Notes: generated by a model not told the origin, from the sequence alone. A stretch of 56,796 nucleotides of DNA from Polaromonas sp. YR568 (GCA_945878995.1 CAMCUN010000019.1:1-56796), one strand, 5' to 3'. Positions 44,754-53,980 are shown, counted from the stretch's first letter. Numbers and translations are program-made.

Positions 44754-45521
44754 ATGATTGAACACCGCAGCCCCAGCCCAGACAGCCTGGCCACCCGCGC
44801 CAAAGTGGCCGTGGTGGTGCCTGCCACCAACACCATCGTGCAACCCGAGATGGAGGCCATGCGCCCGGCGGGCGTGACCAACCACGTCACCCGCATGCGC
44901 TTGCCGCCCCGGCCTTACGACGACCAAAGCGCCTACAAGCGGGCGCTTGAAACTGAAAAAGGCGAGCTTGAAGAGGCGCTGGAACTGGTGCTGTTGTGCG
45001 AGCCGCATGTGGTGGCCCACGGCCACTCTATCCATTCCTTTCGGGGCGACGGCGCGCAGGCCCTGGCCGAAGAGCAGCGGCTTGAGCGGCTGTGCGGCAT
45101 CCCCTTCATCACGCCTTCGCGGGCTGTGCTGGCCGGCCTTGAAGCCATAGGCCGGCCTCAGCGGATTGCCATCCTCACGCCCTACTGGCCGCCGGCCGAC
45201 GAGATGATCGCCGCTTTTTTCATCGCCTGCGGTTACGAGGTGGTGGCCACGCACGGCCTCAAATCCGTTGGCCCCACGGCCGTGGCGCGCTTTACGGCCG
45301 AGGACATCATGGCCGGCTTTGCCGCCACCGACCACCCCCAGGCCGAGGCCTTGATCCATGTGGGCACCAACTTGCCGGTCTCGGCGCTCACGCCGGCCAT
45401 TGAGCAGCGCTTTGGCAAGCCGCTGATTGGCGTGAACGTGGCCACCTACTGGCTGGCCCTTCGCCGTTTAGGCATCACCGATGCCATGCCCGGCATGGGC
45501 ATGCTGGCTGAGAAATACTGA
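44754..45521 (+). CDS. Maleate isomerase/arylmalonate decarboxylase-like protein without the usual cysteines
   Basis: The 255-residue protein matches the Asp/Glu racemase superfamily branch of maleate isomerase and arylmalonate decarboxylase: VAVVVPATNTIVQPEMEAM at the N-terminus, RIAILTPYWPPADEM in the second half, and a final GVNVATYWLALRRLGI. The catalytic Cys residues expected after strand 3 and near the second-half TN motif are replaced. The places read VVAHGHSIHSF and HVGTNLPVS. The remaining Cys are elsewhere. It may have lost racemase chemistry or use other groups. The ATG at 44754 follows the Bug gene by 13 bp. Confidence 0.82.
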   Translation: MIEHRSPSPDSLATRAKVAVVVPATNTIVQPEMEAMRPAGVTNHVTRMRLPPRPYDDQSAYKRALETEKGELEEALELVLLCEPHVVAHGHSIHSFRGDGAQALAEEQRLERLCGIPFITPSRAVLAGLEAIGRPQRIAILTPYWPPADEMIAAFFIACGYEVVATHGLKSVGPTAVARFTAEDIMAGFAATDHPQAEALIHVGTNLPVSALTPAIEQRFGKPLIGVNVATYWLALRRLGITDAMPGMGMLAEKY

Positions 45522-45541
45522 ACCTTCTTCACCCTTTGCCT

Positions 45542-46342
45542 ATGAACCTCGACACCGCTTTTGATACCCTCGCCCTGCAATCCCATGGCGACCATGTGCT
45601 GCAAGTCACGCTCAACCGGCCGCAGTTTGGCAACGCCATCAACACCCGCATGGGCCAAGAGCTGCTGGCGCTGTGGCAGGGCCTGACCGAGGACCCTGGC
45701 GCCGTGCGCTGCGTGCTGCTCACGGGCGCGGGTGAGAAGATTTTTTGCGCGGGGGGCGACCTCAAAGAGCGCCACGGCATGACGCGCGAGCAGTGGACGC
45801 GCCAGCACGAGATTTTTGAGCGCGTGGCGGTCGCGCTGACCGACTTGCCCTTGCCCGTGATCGCCGCCGTCAACGGCCACGCGTATGGCGGTGGCCTGGA
45901 GTTGGCCTTGGCCTGCGACTTTATCCACGCCAGCGCCAGCGCCCGCTTTGCCCTGCCCGAGGTCGCCCTGGGCATCATCCCAGGCATGGGCGGCACGCAA
46001 AACTTGCCGCGCGCCATCGGTGATCGCCGCGCCAAAGAGCTGCTGTTGACCGGTCAGCCCTTCAGCGCCCAAGAGGCCTTGCAGTGGGGCTTGCTCAACC
46101 GCCTGGCCGAAGGCCCAGCGCTGATGGAGGGCGCCTTGGAGACGGCCCGCCGCATTGCAGGCAATGCGCCGCTGTCGACCCGCCAAATCAAAAAAGTCGT
46201 GCGCTATGGCCGCCAAATGGAGCAGCTCACGGCCTACCGCTTTGAGGTCGAGGCTTACAACCATTTGGTGGACACCGAGGACCGGCTCGAAGGCGTGGCC
46301 GCTTTCAACGAAAAGCGCCCGCCGGTGTTCCATGGCCGCTGA
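45542..46342 (+). CDS. Enoyl-CoA hydratase/isomerase with both glutamates
   Basis: The 266-residue crotonase has the first oxyanion loop (KIFCAGGDLKERHG), the second (NGHAYGGGLELALACDF) with the first catalytic Glu in GGGLEL, and the second Glu in LPEVALGIIPGMGGTQNL. It is therefore a competent enoyl-CoA hydratase, unlike the other crotonase at 38431-39204. The ATG at 45542 is chosen over an in-frame TTG 6 nt upstream. It probably hydrates a 2-enoyl-CoA intermediate made after CoA transfer. Confidence 0.92.
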   Translation: MNLDTAFDTLALQSHGDHVLQVTLNRPQFGNAINTRMGQELLALWQGLTEDPGAVRCVLLTGAGEKIFCAGGDLKERHGMTREQWTRQHEIFERVAVALTDLPLPVIAAVNGHAYGGGLELALACDFIHASASARFALPEVALGIIPGMGGTQNLPRAIGDRRAKELLLTGQPFSAQEALQWGLLNRLAEGPALMEGALETARRIAGNAPLSTRQIKKVVRYGRQMEQLTAYRFEVEAYNHLVDTEDRLEGVAAFNEKRPPVFHGR

Positions 46343-46363
46343 GTCGGCCCACACCCCACCCGC

Positions 46364-47761
46364 GTGTTGAACGCTCAGACGGACTCGCTCTTGGACGGCC
46401 CCTGGAGCACGTGGTTGGTGCACGGCCTGCAGCGGCCCCTAGGCCCTCACGAGCGCGCTCGCGCGGCGCTTCATCTGGTCGACTGGCTGGGCTGCGCTTT
46501 TGCGGGCCAGGCCACGCCAGAGGCAGAACCCCTCAAACGCTGGGCTGAGCAACTGGCCCCAGGCCTCATTTGGGCCTGCGGCCGCGCGGGCCTGCAGGCC
46601 AGCGATGCGGCGCGCTTTCATGGCAGCTTGGGCAGCTTGTTGGAGCTCGACGATGTGCACCGTGAGGCGGTGGTCCACCCGGGCGACACCGTCATGCCTG
46701 CTGCGCTCGCCCTGGTCCAGCGCCTGGGCAGCAGCGCCAGCGAGTTGCTCGACGCTTTGGTGGTGGGCTACGAAGCCGGCATTCGCTTGGGCCTGCTTGC
46801 CGGCCCCGCGCATTACCGCCACTGGTACAGCACCGCCACCACAGGCACCTTTGCCAGCGCCATGGCCTGCGCCCGCTTGCTGCAGTTGGACGCCGCGCAA
46901 ACCGTGCATGCCTTGGCGCTCGCGGGCATGCAGGCCGCAGGCGTGTGGCAATGCCGCATGGAGCCTGGCCTGGCCAAGCAGGTGGCGGCCGGCCACAGCA
47001 CCCAGGCCGGGCTGGCGGCGGCCGAGTTGGCCGCCGCAGGCGCCACCGGCCCTGCGTCCATCTTGGAGGGCGAGCACGGCTGGCTGCAAGCCACCGGCAG
47101 CTTGCCCAGCACCGCCCACGCGCAGCAGTGCTTGCTGCCCACCCCCGATCAACCCTGGCTGATGCACCGGGTCAGCTTCAAACCCTGGCCCGCTTGCCGC
47201 CATGTGCATCCGGTCATTGCCTGTGCGCTCCAAGCCCACGTCCAGGGCTTGGATGCCGCGCAGGTGATGAGCTTGCATGTGCAGACCTACCAGGTGGCCT
47301 TGACCTTTGCCGACCAGCCCTGGCCCACCACCGCCTACCAAGCCCGCTTCAGTGTGCAGCACGCGCTGGCTTGGGGCTTGTTGCATGGCGGCTTTGGCCT
47401 GGAGGCCAGCAGCGAAGAGGGCTTTAGCCAGCCCGCCGTGGCGGCCCTGCGCGCGCGCGTCACGCTGTCGCTGGACGCCGAGCACGAGCGCGCCTACCCG
47501 CAGCGCTTTGGCGCCAGCTTGAGCGTGGTTTTGCAGGGTGGCCAGCAACTGCAGTTCCAACAAAACCATGCCCTGGGCGACCCTGAATGGCCCATGTCCG
47601 ATGAGGCTGTGCAGGCCAAGGCCCTGGGCCTGCTGGAGGCCGCTGGGCTGGCTGCGCCGCAGGCCCAAGCTTTGGTCGCGCAGACCTTGGCCTTGCCAGG
47701 ATCAGCAGACTTGGGGCCGTGGTGGGCGCAGCTTCAGGCTTGCAGCGTGTCCAGCGACTGA
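46364..47761 (+). CDS. MmgE/PrpD-family protein, third copy
   Basis: The 465-residue protein starts at a GTG (a TTG directly behind it is also possible). Family features are RARAALHLVDWLGCAFAGQ, FHGSLGSLLELDDVHREAVVHPGDTVMPAALALVQ, ELLDALVVGYEAGIRLG and KQVAAGHSTQAGLAAAELAA, then the C-terminal FSVQHALAWGLL. It keeps the HPGDTVMPA loop where the other two copies have NGHPGIQVIPA, so it belongs to a different branch. It closes the catabolic gene run and overlaps the end of a convergent amidase remnant by 28 bp. Confidence 0.88.
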   Translation: MLNAQTDSLLDGPWSTWLVHGLQRPLGPHERARAALHLVDWLGCAFAGQATPEAEPLKRWAEQLAPGLIWACGRAGLQASDAARFHGSLGSLLELDDVHREAVVHPGDTVMPAALALVQRLGSSASELLDALVVGYEAGIRLGLLAGPAHYRHWYSTATTGTFASAMACARLLQLDAAQTVHALALAGMQAAGVWQCRMEPGLAKQVAAGHSTQAGLAAAELAAAGATGPASILEGEHGWLQATGSLPSTAHAQQCLLPTPDQPWLMHRVSFKPWPACRHVHPVIACALQAHVQGLDAAQVMSLHVQTYQVALTFADQPWPTTAYQARFSVQHALAWGLLHGGFGLEASSEEGFSQPAVAALRARVTLSLDAEHERAYPQRFGASLSVVLQGGQQLQFQQNHALGDPEWPMSDEAVQAKALGLLEAAGLAAPQAQALVAQTLALPGSADLGPWWAQLQACSVSSD

Positions 47762-47983
47762 GCCAGGCCCAGCAAGAGTGAGTCATGGCCGGGGGCGGCC
47801 AGCAAATGGCACAAGGCGGGCAGGCCGCCGGGCACAGAACAAGGAAAAGCCAGTGCGGGTGCGCCCAAGAGGTTGGCCAGCACCGTGAAGTCGGTCAGCC
47901 GGCGAATGTTCGCCTGAGGTGATGCCTGCTGTGCGGCACGAATCGCTTGCAGGCTTGTCTCCTGCACATACAGGGTAAAGGCG
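47734..47983 (-). pseudogene. 3' remnant of an amidase-signature family gene
   Basis: On the minus strand, after the ABC permease stop, a frame reads RRLTDFTVLANLLGAPALAF, then PCSVPGGLPALCHLLAAPGH, then DSLLLGLAQSLDTLQA and a stop. This matches the last about 75 residues of amidase-signature enzymes (TxxxNLLGLPALSLPCG, GLPxGLQL, DxxLLxxA). The amidase N-terminal domain with its Ser-cisSer-Lys triad is absent, so only the tail remains. It suggests a lost amidase gene at this catabolic locus. The upstream part of the frame overlaps the permease gene and is not amidase-like. Confidence 0.7.
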
Positions 47984-48805
47984 TTAGGCCTTGAAGCGCT
48001 TGCGCGTGAGCGCCAATGCCACCCAAAAGCCGCCCACCGCATAGGTCACCAGCACGGCCAGGTGCTGCAGGCCGTTGGCCGGCAGTTGGCCCAAAAAGAG
48101 CGGCCTCACCAACTCCACGGCGGCCGTGAGCGGCAGCCACTGGGCGATGGCTTGCATAAAGCCGGGGAGTTGTTCGCGGGGAAAAAACACGCCGCTCAAA
48201 AACATGGTGGGTGTCAAAAACAGCGTGAAGTAGTAGGTGAAAAAATCGTAGCCCTTGGCCAGCGCATTGAAGATGAGCGCAATGCTGGCAAACACCACGC
48301 CCACCAGGGCCAAAAGCGGCCAAGCCAGCAAAAGCCAAGGGCTGGCGCTGATGCCCAGGATCAGCATGACGGCCAAGATGACGGTGGTGGTGAACAGCGA
48401 CTTGAAGGCGGCCCAAAGCATCTCGGCCATGACCACGTCGTCGAGCAGCACGGGCGCGTTCATGATGCCGTCCCAGGTGCGCTGCACATGCATGCGAGAA
48501 AACGCAGAGTACAGCGCCTCAAACGAGGCGGCGTTCATGGCGCTCATGCAAATCGAGCCTGAGGCCAAAAACACGATGTAAGGCACGGCCTGCCCGCCCA
48601 GCTCCACCTGGCCGACCAGCGCGCCCAAGCCATAGCCAAAGGCCACCAAGGTGATGAGGGGCTCGGCGATGTTGCCCACCAGGCTGGGCACAAAAAGCTT
48701 GCGCCAGACCAGCAGGTTGCGGCGGAACACGGGCATCCAGCGGGCGCTGATGCGCGGGGCGCGCCAGATGGAGGGTGCTGCAGAGGGCTGGGCGGTGGCA
48801 GACAT
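47984..48805 (-). CDS. ABC-2 type transporter permease (NodJ-like)
   Basis: The 273-residue membrane protein has six helices and the ABC-2 exporter pattern: NLLVWRKLFVPSLVGNIAEPLITLVAFGYGLG, VPYIVFLASGSICMSAMNAASFEALYS, QRTWDGIMNAPVLLDDVVMAEMLWA, and FFTYYFTLFLTPTMFLSGVFFPREQLP. The last is typical of the NodJ/DrrB group. It is coupled to the ATPase gene upstream by an ATGA overlap. The pair exports an unknown hydrophobic or saccharide-like compound; nodulation is not implied. Confidence 0.92.
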   Translation of the reverse strand: MSATAQPSAAPSIWRAPRISARWMPVFRRNLLVWRKLFVPSLVGNIAEPLITLVAFGYGLGALVGQVELGGQAVPYIVFLASGSICMSAMNAASFEALYSAFSRMHVQRTWDGIMNAPVLLDDVVMAEMLWAAFKSLFTTTVILAVMLILGISASPWLLLAWPLLALVGVVFASIALIFNALAKGYDFFTYYFTLFLTPTMFLSGVFFPREQLPGFMQAIAQWLPLTAAVELVRPLFLGQLPANGLQHLAVLVTYAVGGFWVALALTRKRFKA

Positions 48806-49761
48806 CAGGCGTCCTCTCGAATTTGGCGGCCGGTGAGCTTGAGAAACAGGTCCTCCAGATTGGCTGGGCGGTGCAGCGTGCGCAGCTGCGGAAAGTCGTT
48901 GAGGGCGGCCAGCAAGGCCTTGGCGTCTTGGGTGTAGAAAAACACGGTCTCGCCGCTGACCTCGGTGCGCTGGGCCAGCGCGCGCAGGGGCGAGTCGGCC
49001 AGCGCCAGGGCGCCTGTGCCGTAGACCTCCACCACGTCGGGCTCCAGGTGCTGTGCAATCAACTCGCGCGGCGCGCCCTCGCACATTTTGTGGCCATGGT
49101 CCAGCACCAGCAGGCGGTTGCACAGGCGCTCGGCCTCGTCCATGAAGTGGGTGGTCAGCAAGATGGACTTGCCCTGCTGCACCAGGCGCTGCAAGCGCTC
49201 CCACATGAGGTGGCGGGCCTGCGGATCCAAACCCGTGGTGGGCTCGTCGAGCAACAACAGGTCAGGATCGTTGACCAGGGCGCGGGCCAGCGACAGCCGC
49301 CGCTTCATGCCGCCCGAGAGCTCGCTGAGCTTGGCGTCGGCCTTGCTGGTGAGCGCGGCAAACTCCAGCAGCTTTGGGATGCGCTCCTTGATGAGCGCAT
49401 CGGGCAGGCCGAAATAGCGGCCAAAGACCAGCAGGTTTTCGGCGCAGGAAAAGTCGGGGTCTAGGCTGTCGAATTGGCTCACGATGCCCAGCCGCGCCTT
49501 GATGGCCAGCCCGTCACTGGGCATGGACAGAGGCTGCGCGCCCTGGGGCTTGAACAGCACCTGGCCCGAATCGGGCGTGGTCAGCCCCAAGCACATGCGA
49601 ATGGTGGTGGTTTTGCCCGCGCCGTTGGGGCCGATCACGCCCAGGCATTCGCCGGGGGCAATGTCAAAGGACAGGTCTTTGACCACCTGAGCCTCGCCAA
49701 AGCGCTTGCTGAGCGCGCGAACTGAAAAAATCGGGGCCGGGGCGGCGACTGAAGAAAGCAT
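48805..49761 (-). CDS. ABC transporter ATPase (NodI-like)
   Basis: The 318-residue ATPase has Walker [11 protein letters not shown] near residue 44, the Q-loop [26 protein letters not shown], signature [16 protein letters not shown], Walker [14 protein letters not shown], and H-loop [13 protein letters not shown]. The C-terminal extension ([26 protein letters not shown]) is of the DrrA/NodI type. It is the first gene of the two-gene exporter and is divergent from purT across 65 bp. Confidence 0.95.
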   Translation of the reverse strand: MLSSVAAPAPIFSVRALSKRFGEAQVVKDLSFDIAPGECLGVIGPNGAGKTTTIRMCLGLTTPDSGQVLFKPQGAQPLSMPSDGLAIKARLGIVSQFDSLDPDFSCAENLLVFGRYFGLPDALIKERIPKLLEFAALTSKADAKLSELSGGMKRRLSLARALVNDPDLLLLDEPTTGLDPQARHLMWERLQRLVQQGKSILLTTHFMDEAERLCNRLLVLDHGHKMCEGAPRELIAQHLEPDVVEVYGTGALALADSPLRALAQRTEVSGETVFFYTQDAKALLAALNDFPQLRTLHRPANLEDLFLKLTGRQIREDA

Positions 49762-49826
49762 GTGTCAGATTGTGCCCGCCAGGCCCTGGGTTAAATTCAT
49801 TGTTTTTCACTTTACCGGTACATCCC

Positions 49827-51029
49827 ATGACCACCATCGGAACTCCTTTGTCGCCCTCAGCCACCAAAGTCATGCTGCTGGGCTCGGGCGAATTGGGCAA
49901 GGAGGTGCTGATTGCACTGCAGCGCCTGGGTGTGGAAACCATTGCGGTGGACCGCTACGAGAACGCTCCCGGCCAGCAGGTGGCCCACCATGCGCGCACC
50001 ATCACCATGAGCGATCCGGCCCAACTCAAGGCCTTGATTGAACAAGAGCGGCCGCACCTGGTGGTGCCCGAGATTGAGGCGATTGCCACGCCCATGCTGG
50101 AGGAGTTGGAGGCCGCAGGTGTGGTGCGCGTGATCCCCACGGCCCGCGCCGCCCGCCTGACCATGGACCGCGAAGGCATACGCCGACTGGCTGCCGAAAC
50201 CCTGGGTCTGCCCACCAGCCCTTATGTGTTTTGCGATTCGCTGGCCGAGCTGCAAGCGGCCATTGACGAGCGCATTGGTTATCCCTGCATCGTCAAGCCG
50301 GTGATGAGCTCCTCAGGCAAAGGCCAAAGCAAGATCAGCGGCCCGGCCGACGTGAAAACCGCCTGGGACCATGCCATGGCCGGGGGGCGGGTCAGCCACG
50401 GCCGGGTCATCGTCGAAGGATTTATTGATTTTGACTACGAAATCACGCAACTGACGGTGCGCGCCGTGGGTGCGGACGGGCAAGTTCAGACGCATTTTTG
50501 CGAGCCCATTGGCCATGTGCAGGTCTCGGGCGACTATGTGGAGAGCTGGCAGCCCCACCCCATGCACCCAGAGGCGCTTGACCAGAGCCGGCGCATTGCC
50601 CAGGCCGTGACCGACAACCTGGGCGGCCAGGGTTTGTTTGGTGTGGAGCTCTTCGTCAAGGGCTCGGCGGTTTGGTTCAGTGAGGTCAGCCCGCGGCCGC
50701 ACGACACCGGCATGGTGACCCTGTGCACGCAGTGGCAAAACGAGTTTGAACTGCACGCCCGCGCCATCTTGGGCCTGCCGGTGAACACCGCGCTCAAGAG
50801 CCCGGGCGCCAGTGCGGTGATTTATGGTGGCCTCAACGCCACCGGCATTGCCTTTGATGACGTGGAAAAAGCCTTGCAGGTGCCGCAAACCGACTTGCGC
50901 CTGTTTGGCAAGCCCGAGAGTTTTGACAAGCGCCGCATGGGCGTGGCCCTGGCCTTTGATGCGGACGTGGAACTCGCCCGCGAGCGCGCCAAGCTGGCGG
51001 CATCGCTTGTCAAGCCGCGCCTGGCCTGA
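49827..51029 (+). CDS. purT: Formate-dependent phosphoribosylglycinamide formyltransferase PurT
   Basis: PurT makes formyl-GAR in purine synthesis from GAR, formate and ATP, as a folate-free alternative to PurN. The 400-residue ATP-grasp enzyme shows [81 protein letters not shown] and [12 protein letters not shown]. The ATG at 49827 gives the canonical start. It stands alone between divergent and convergent neighbours. Confidence 0.96.
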   Translation: MTTIGTPLSPSATKVMLLGSGELGKEVLIALQRLGVETIAVDRYENAPGQQVAHHARTITMSDPAQLKALIEQERPHLVVPEIEAIATPMLEELEAAGVVRVIPTARAARLTMDREGIRRLAAETLGLPTSPYVFCDSLAELQAAIDERIGYPCIVKPVMSSSGKGQSKISGPADVKTAWDHAMAGGRVSHGRVIVEGFIDFDYEITQLTVRAVGADGQVQTHFCEPIGHVQVSGDYVESWQPHPMHPEALDQSRRIAQAVTDNLGGQGLFGVELFVKGSAVWFSEVSPRPHDTGMVTLCTQWQNEFELHARAILGLPVNTALKSPGASAVIYGGLNATGIAFDDVEKALQVPQTDLRLFGKPESFDKRRMGVALAFDADVELARERAKLAASLVKPRLA

Positions 51030-51060
51030 GGGCTTTGATCAGGGCGCCTGGCTTTAAGCG

Positions 51061-51831
51061 CTAAAGCGCGGTCAAGCGGCGGCTGGCAATTTCCAGCAAG
51101 CCGTCAAAAATCAGGTTGTCCACCAGTTCAAAGGGCAGTTGCATGCTGGGCGCCATTTTCCAGCCTGCCCCGCCCGTCATCATGCAAGCCGGCATCTGGC
51201 CGCAGTGCTGAACCACGTTTTCCACCATGCGCTCAATCGCGCCGGCAATGGCAAAAGTGCCGCCGCTGGTCAGTGCATCACTGGTGTTGCTCGGAAAATT
51301 GGTTACTTCGCCGGTGGGCACATGCAAACCGGCGGTGCCCGATTCAAGCGCGCGCAGCATGATGCCGTGGCCCGGCAAGATCAGGCCGCCCAAAAAGCGG
51401 CCGTTGGCGTCCAGGGCTTCAACGGTCACGGCCGTGCCCACCATGGCCAACACAATGGGCCGGCGCTCGCCGCGTGCGAGCAGCCGGTGGTGCGCGCCAA
51501 TCATGGCCACCCAGCGGTCGGCACCCAAGCGGCTGGGGTGGTCATAACCATTAGACAGGCCCGCCTCAGCGGCGCTGGCCACCACCCAACTGGGCTGGGC
51601 GTCCCACAATTCCAATTGGTCCCGCACCCGCCCCTTAACGGGATCACCCGCCACCACGCAGCCCATGATGCGCGAGGGGCTGGGCAAGCCCTGCCATTCT
51701 TCGTCGGCCAGTTTTTCGATGTTGTCCAGGAACACCGCCCCTTGAGCGAGCAGCCCGGCCCCTGGGGTGGGCGCCTCGTAAAGGGCCCACTTCAGTCGCG
51801 TGTTGCCCACATCGAGCGCAAGAAAAGTCAT
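51061..51831 (-). CDS. coaX: Type III pantothenate kinase CoaX
   Basis: CoaX phosphorylates pantothenate in the first step of CoA synthesis. The 256-residue protein starts [17 protein letters not shown] and contains the type III motifs [21 protein letters not shown], and [20 protein letters not shown] followed by LPGHGIML. The frame stays open 67 codons further upstream, but the ATG at 51831 gives the known N-terminus. The usual partner birA is not in the window. It is convergent with purT. Confidence 0.94.
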   Translation of the reverse strand: MTFLALDVGNTRLKWALYEAPTPGAGLLAQGAVFLDNIEKLADEEWQGLPSPSRIMGCVVAGDPVKGRVRDQLELWDAQPSWVVASAAEAGLSNGYDHPSRLGADRWVAMIGAHHRLLARGERRPIVLAMVGTAVTVEALDANGRFLGGLILPGHGIMLRALESGTAGLHVPTGEVTNFPSNTSDALTSGGTFAIAGAIERMVENVVQHCGQMPACMMTGGAGWKMAPSMQLPFELVDNLIFDGLLEIASRRLTAL

Positions 51832-52151
51832 GGCGAGATTATCTACAGCTTGCGACAAGTCATTTATGGGTTCTTTTAGATTAAATTCAATATGTTTTTT
51901 ATATATTTTGGAGTCAGTCGATTCGCATGTTGTCTTGATGAATGCTTTCTGAGCGGGGCTGAGCGGCGCATCCTTGGCCGCAGAAAAAGCAAAAATTTCA
52001 AGGTCTGCCCATGGCTTCAGACCAAGCCTCATGCCAATATTGAATTTTTTTCATTGCATTACAGGGGGCTATCAGTAAAAACCCTCTGTGTCTCCTCAGT
52101 CGCCGTCAGCATGATCCTTAATTCAGCTTTTTTTATAAACAGGAGCCTTTC
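51832..52151. other. AT-richer intergenic region between coaX and dctP
   Basis: These 320 bp are clearly richer in A+T than the surroundings (for example 51881-51915). They must contain the promoters of coaX (minus) and the TRAP operon (plus). A good Shine-Dalgarno (AGGAG, 52141-52145) precedes dctP. I looked for sigma-54 (GG-N10-GC) and strong sigma-70 pairs and found no convincing one. The minus-strand frame in line with coaX is open here but does not look like protein. No gene seen. Confidence 0.6.
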
Positions 52152-53282
52152 ATGTCCACCACCACTCAAACCCAGCGTCGCGGCCTGCTCAAAGGCGTGG
52201 CCGTTGCCGCCGGTGCCCTGACCGCCCCCATGATCGCCAAGGCCCAGACCGGCCCGATCTCCATGCGCTGGCAGAGCACTTGGCCCGCCAAGGACATCTT
52301 CCACGAGTACGCCACGGACTACGCCAAGAAGGTCAATGACATGACCGGCGGCGATTTGAAGATTGAAGTGCTGCCCGCTGGCGCCGTGGTGCCTGCCTTC
52401 GGTTTGCTCGAAGCGGTCTCCAAAGGCACGCTCGACGGCGGCCACGGCGTGCTCGGCTACCACTACGGCAAGCAAAACGCGCTGGCCCTGTGGAATTCGG
52501 GCCCAGCCTTCGGCATGGACGCCAACATGGTGCTGGCCTGGCACAAGTACGGCGGTGGCGCAGCCCTGCTGTCCAAGCTGTATGCCTCCATTGGCGGCAA
52601 TGTGCAGTCTTTCCTGTACGGCCCCATGTCCACCCAGCCTCTGGGTTGGTTCAAAAAGCCCATCACCAAGTCCAGTGACTTCAAGGGCCTGAAATTCCGC
52701 ACCAATGGCCTGGCCATTGACCTGTTCACCGCCATGGGCGCGGCCGTGAACGCCTTGCCTGGCGGCGAGATCGTGCCTGCCCTGGACCGCGGCCTGCTCG
52801 ACGGCGCCGAGTTCAACAACGCCACCTCTGACCGCATCTTGGGCTTTCCCGATGTCTCCAAAGTCTGCATGCTGCAAAGCTACCACCAGAGCGCCGAGAC
52901 CTTCGAGATCATGTTCAACAAAACCAAATACGACGCGCTGCCCGAAAAAATGAAGGCCGTGATTGCAGGCGCCACCGAGGCCGCCTCTGCCGACATGTCC
53001 TGGAAAGCCATTGACCGCTACTCCAAAGACTACATCGAGCTCCAGACCAAAGACAATGTCAAGTTCTACAAAACGCCTGACTCTATCTTGCAAGACCAGC
53101 TCAAAATCTGGTCGCAAATTCTCGAGAAGAAGTCGGCCGAGAACCCCTTGTTCAAGGAAATCGTGGCTTCGCAAAAGGCTTTTGCAGAGCGCGCTGTCAA
53201 GTGGGACCAAGACACCAACATCAGCCGCCGGATGGCGGTGAACCACTTCTTTGCTGCCAAGGCACCGGCTAAAAAAGCCTAA
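52152..53282 (+). CDS. dctP: TRAP transporter periplasmic binding protein (DctP family)
   Basis: The 376-residue protein has a twin-arginine leader (QRRGLLKGVAVAAGALTAP, cleavage near AKA). The DctP fold follows: MRWQSTWPAKDIFHEYATDYAKKV, LKIEVLPAGAVVPAFGLLEAVSKG, LKFRTNGLAIDLFTAMGAA and ALPGGEIVPALDRGLLDGAE. It resembles the TakP-like branch that binds keto or organic acids. It feeds the DctQM permease encoded behind it. A strong terminator lies between dctP and dctQ, consistent with more binding protein than permease. Confidence 0.95.
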   Translation: MSTTTQTQRRGLLKGVAVAAGALTAPMIAKAQTGPISMRWQSTWPAKDIFHEYATDYAKKVNDMTGGDLKIEVLPAGAVVPAFGLLEAVSKGTLDGGHGVLGYHYGKQNALALWNSGPAFGMDANMVLAWHKYGGGAALLSKLYASIGGNVQSFLYGPMSTQPLGWFKKPITKSSDFKGLKFRTNGLAIDLFTAMGAAVNALPGGEIVPALDRGLLDGAEFNNATSDRILGFPDVSKVCMLQSYHQSAETFEIMFNKTKYDALPEKMKAVIAGATEAASADMSWKAIDRYSKDYIELQTKDNVKFYKTPDSILQDQLKIWSQILEKKSAENPLFKEIVASQKAFAERAVKWDQDTNISRRMAVNHFFAAKAPAKKA

Positions 53283-53304
53283 GTAGTTTTCCAGCGCTCG
53301 CCCG

Positions 53305-53339
53305 TCAGCCACCCGGAGACAATCCGGGTGGCTGATTTT
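53305..53339 (+). terminator. Strong intrinsic terminator/attenuating hairpin between dctP and dctQ
   Basis: A perfect 12-bp stem (TCAGCCACCCGG at 53305-53316 and CCGGGTGGCTGA at 53324-53335) with a 7-nt loop is followed by a T-run (TTTTCTTTAT). It begins 22 bp after the dctP stop and ends 17 bp before dctQ. It should end many transcripts and leave a minority to read into dctQM. Confidence 0.88.
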
Positions 53340-53356
53340 CTTTATGTAGGTCCTAA

Positions 53357-53980
53357 ATGCAAAAATTACTCTTAACCATCGACAAGATCAGCACCTTTGC
53401 AGGTCAGTTCTTTTCGTGGCTGATCGTCGCGCTGACGTTCATGATTACTTGGGAAGTCTTCTCGCGCTACGTGCTCGACAATCCGCATGCCTGGGCCTTT
53501 GACGTCATGAGCATGATGTACGGCTCGCTGTTCATGATGGCGGGTGCCTACACCCTTTCTAAAAACGGCCATGTGCGCGGCGATGTGCTTTACGGCTTTT
53601 TCCCGCCCCGCTTGCAAGCCGGCCTGGACCTGGCCCTGTACATCTTGTTTTTTGTGCCTGGCGTATTTGCCCTTGCTTATGCCGGCTATGGCTACGCCGC
53701 CGATTCCTGGGCCATCAACGAGCATTCCAACATCACGGCCAACGGCCCGCCGGTGTACCCCTTTAAAACCATTATCCCGATTGCGGGCGCCATATTGTTT
53801 CTCCAGGGTCTGGTTGAAATTGTTCGCTGCATCATTTGCTTGCAATCCGGTCAGTGGCCCTCGCGCGGCCAGGACGTGGAAGAGGTGGATGTCGAAAAAC
53901 TCAAAGAAATGGTCAACGTGAAAGACGAAGATATTGCCAAGTTGGATACCCTGGTCACCGCCAAGGGAGTTGCCAAATGA
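53357..53980 (+). CDS. dctQ: TRAP transporter small permease DctQ
   Basis: The 207-residue protein has four hydrophobic segments and the DctQ pattern: FSWLIVALTFMITWEVFSRYVLDNPHAWAFDV, then FMMAGAYTLSKNGHVRGDVLY, and a last helix near IPIAGAILFLQGLVEIVRC. The C-terminal tail is charged and longer than usual (VEEVDVEKLKEMVNVKDEDI) and probably cytoplasmic. The stop overlaps the dctM start (ATGA). Confidence 0.94.
   Translation: MQKLLLTIDKISTFAGQFFSWLIVALTFMITWEVFSRYVLDNPHAWAFDVMSMMYGSLFMMAGAYTLSKNGHVRGDVLYGFFPPRLQAGLDLALYILFFVPGVFALAYAGYGYAADSWAINEHSNITANGPPVYPFKTIIPIAGAILFLQGLVEIVRCIICLQSGQWPSRGQDVEEVDVEKLKEMVNVKDEDIAKLDTLVTAKGVAK

Noticed and set aside
42452..44896. Minus-strand open frame of 814 codons
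   Set aside because: It lies antisense to the monooxygenase and Bug genes, both with clear family motifs. The product is His/Gly/Arg-rich without a fold, a common artefact of high GC.
48805..49761. Nodulation genes nodIJ
   Set aside because: The exporter pair is NodIJ-like in sequence, but no nod synthesis genes are present and such exporters are common in non-symbiotic betaproteobacteria.
51951..52000. Sigma-54 type promoter for the TRAP operon
   Set aside because: A GG and a GC occur near the right distance (around TTGGCCGCAGAAAAAGC) but the spacing is off by one and the flanking bases do not fit the consensus.
51832..52032. Upstream extension of coaX by 67 codons
   Set aside because: The frame is open but AT-rich and not protein-like, and the ATG at 51831 gives the exact CoaX N-terminus.
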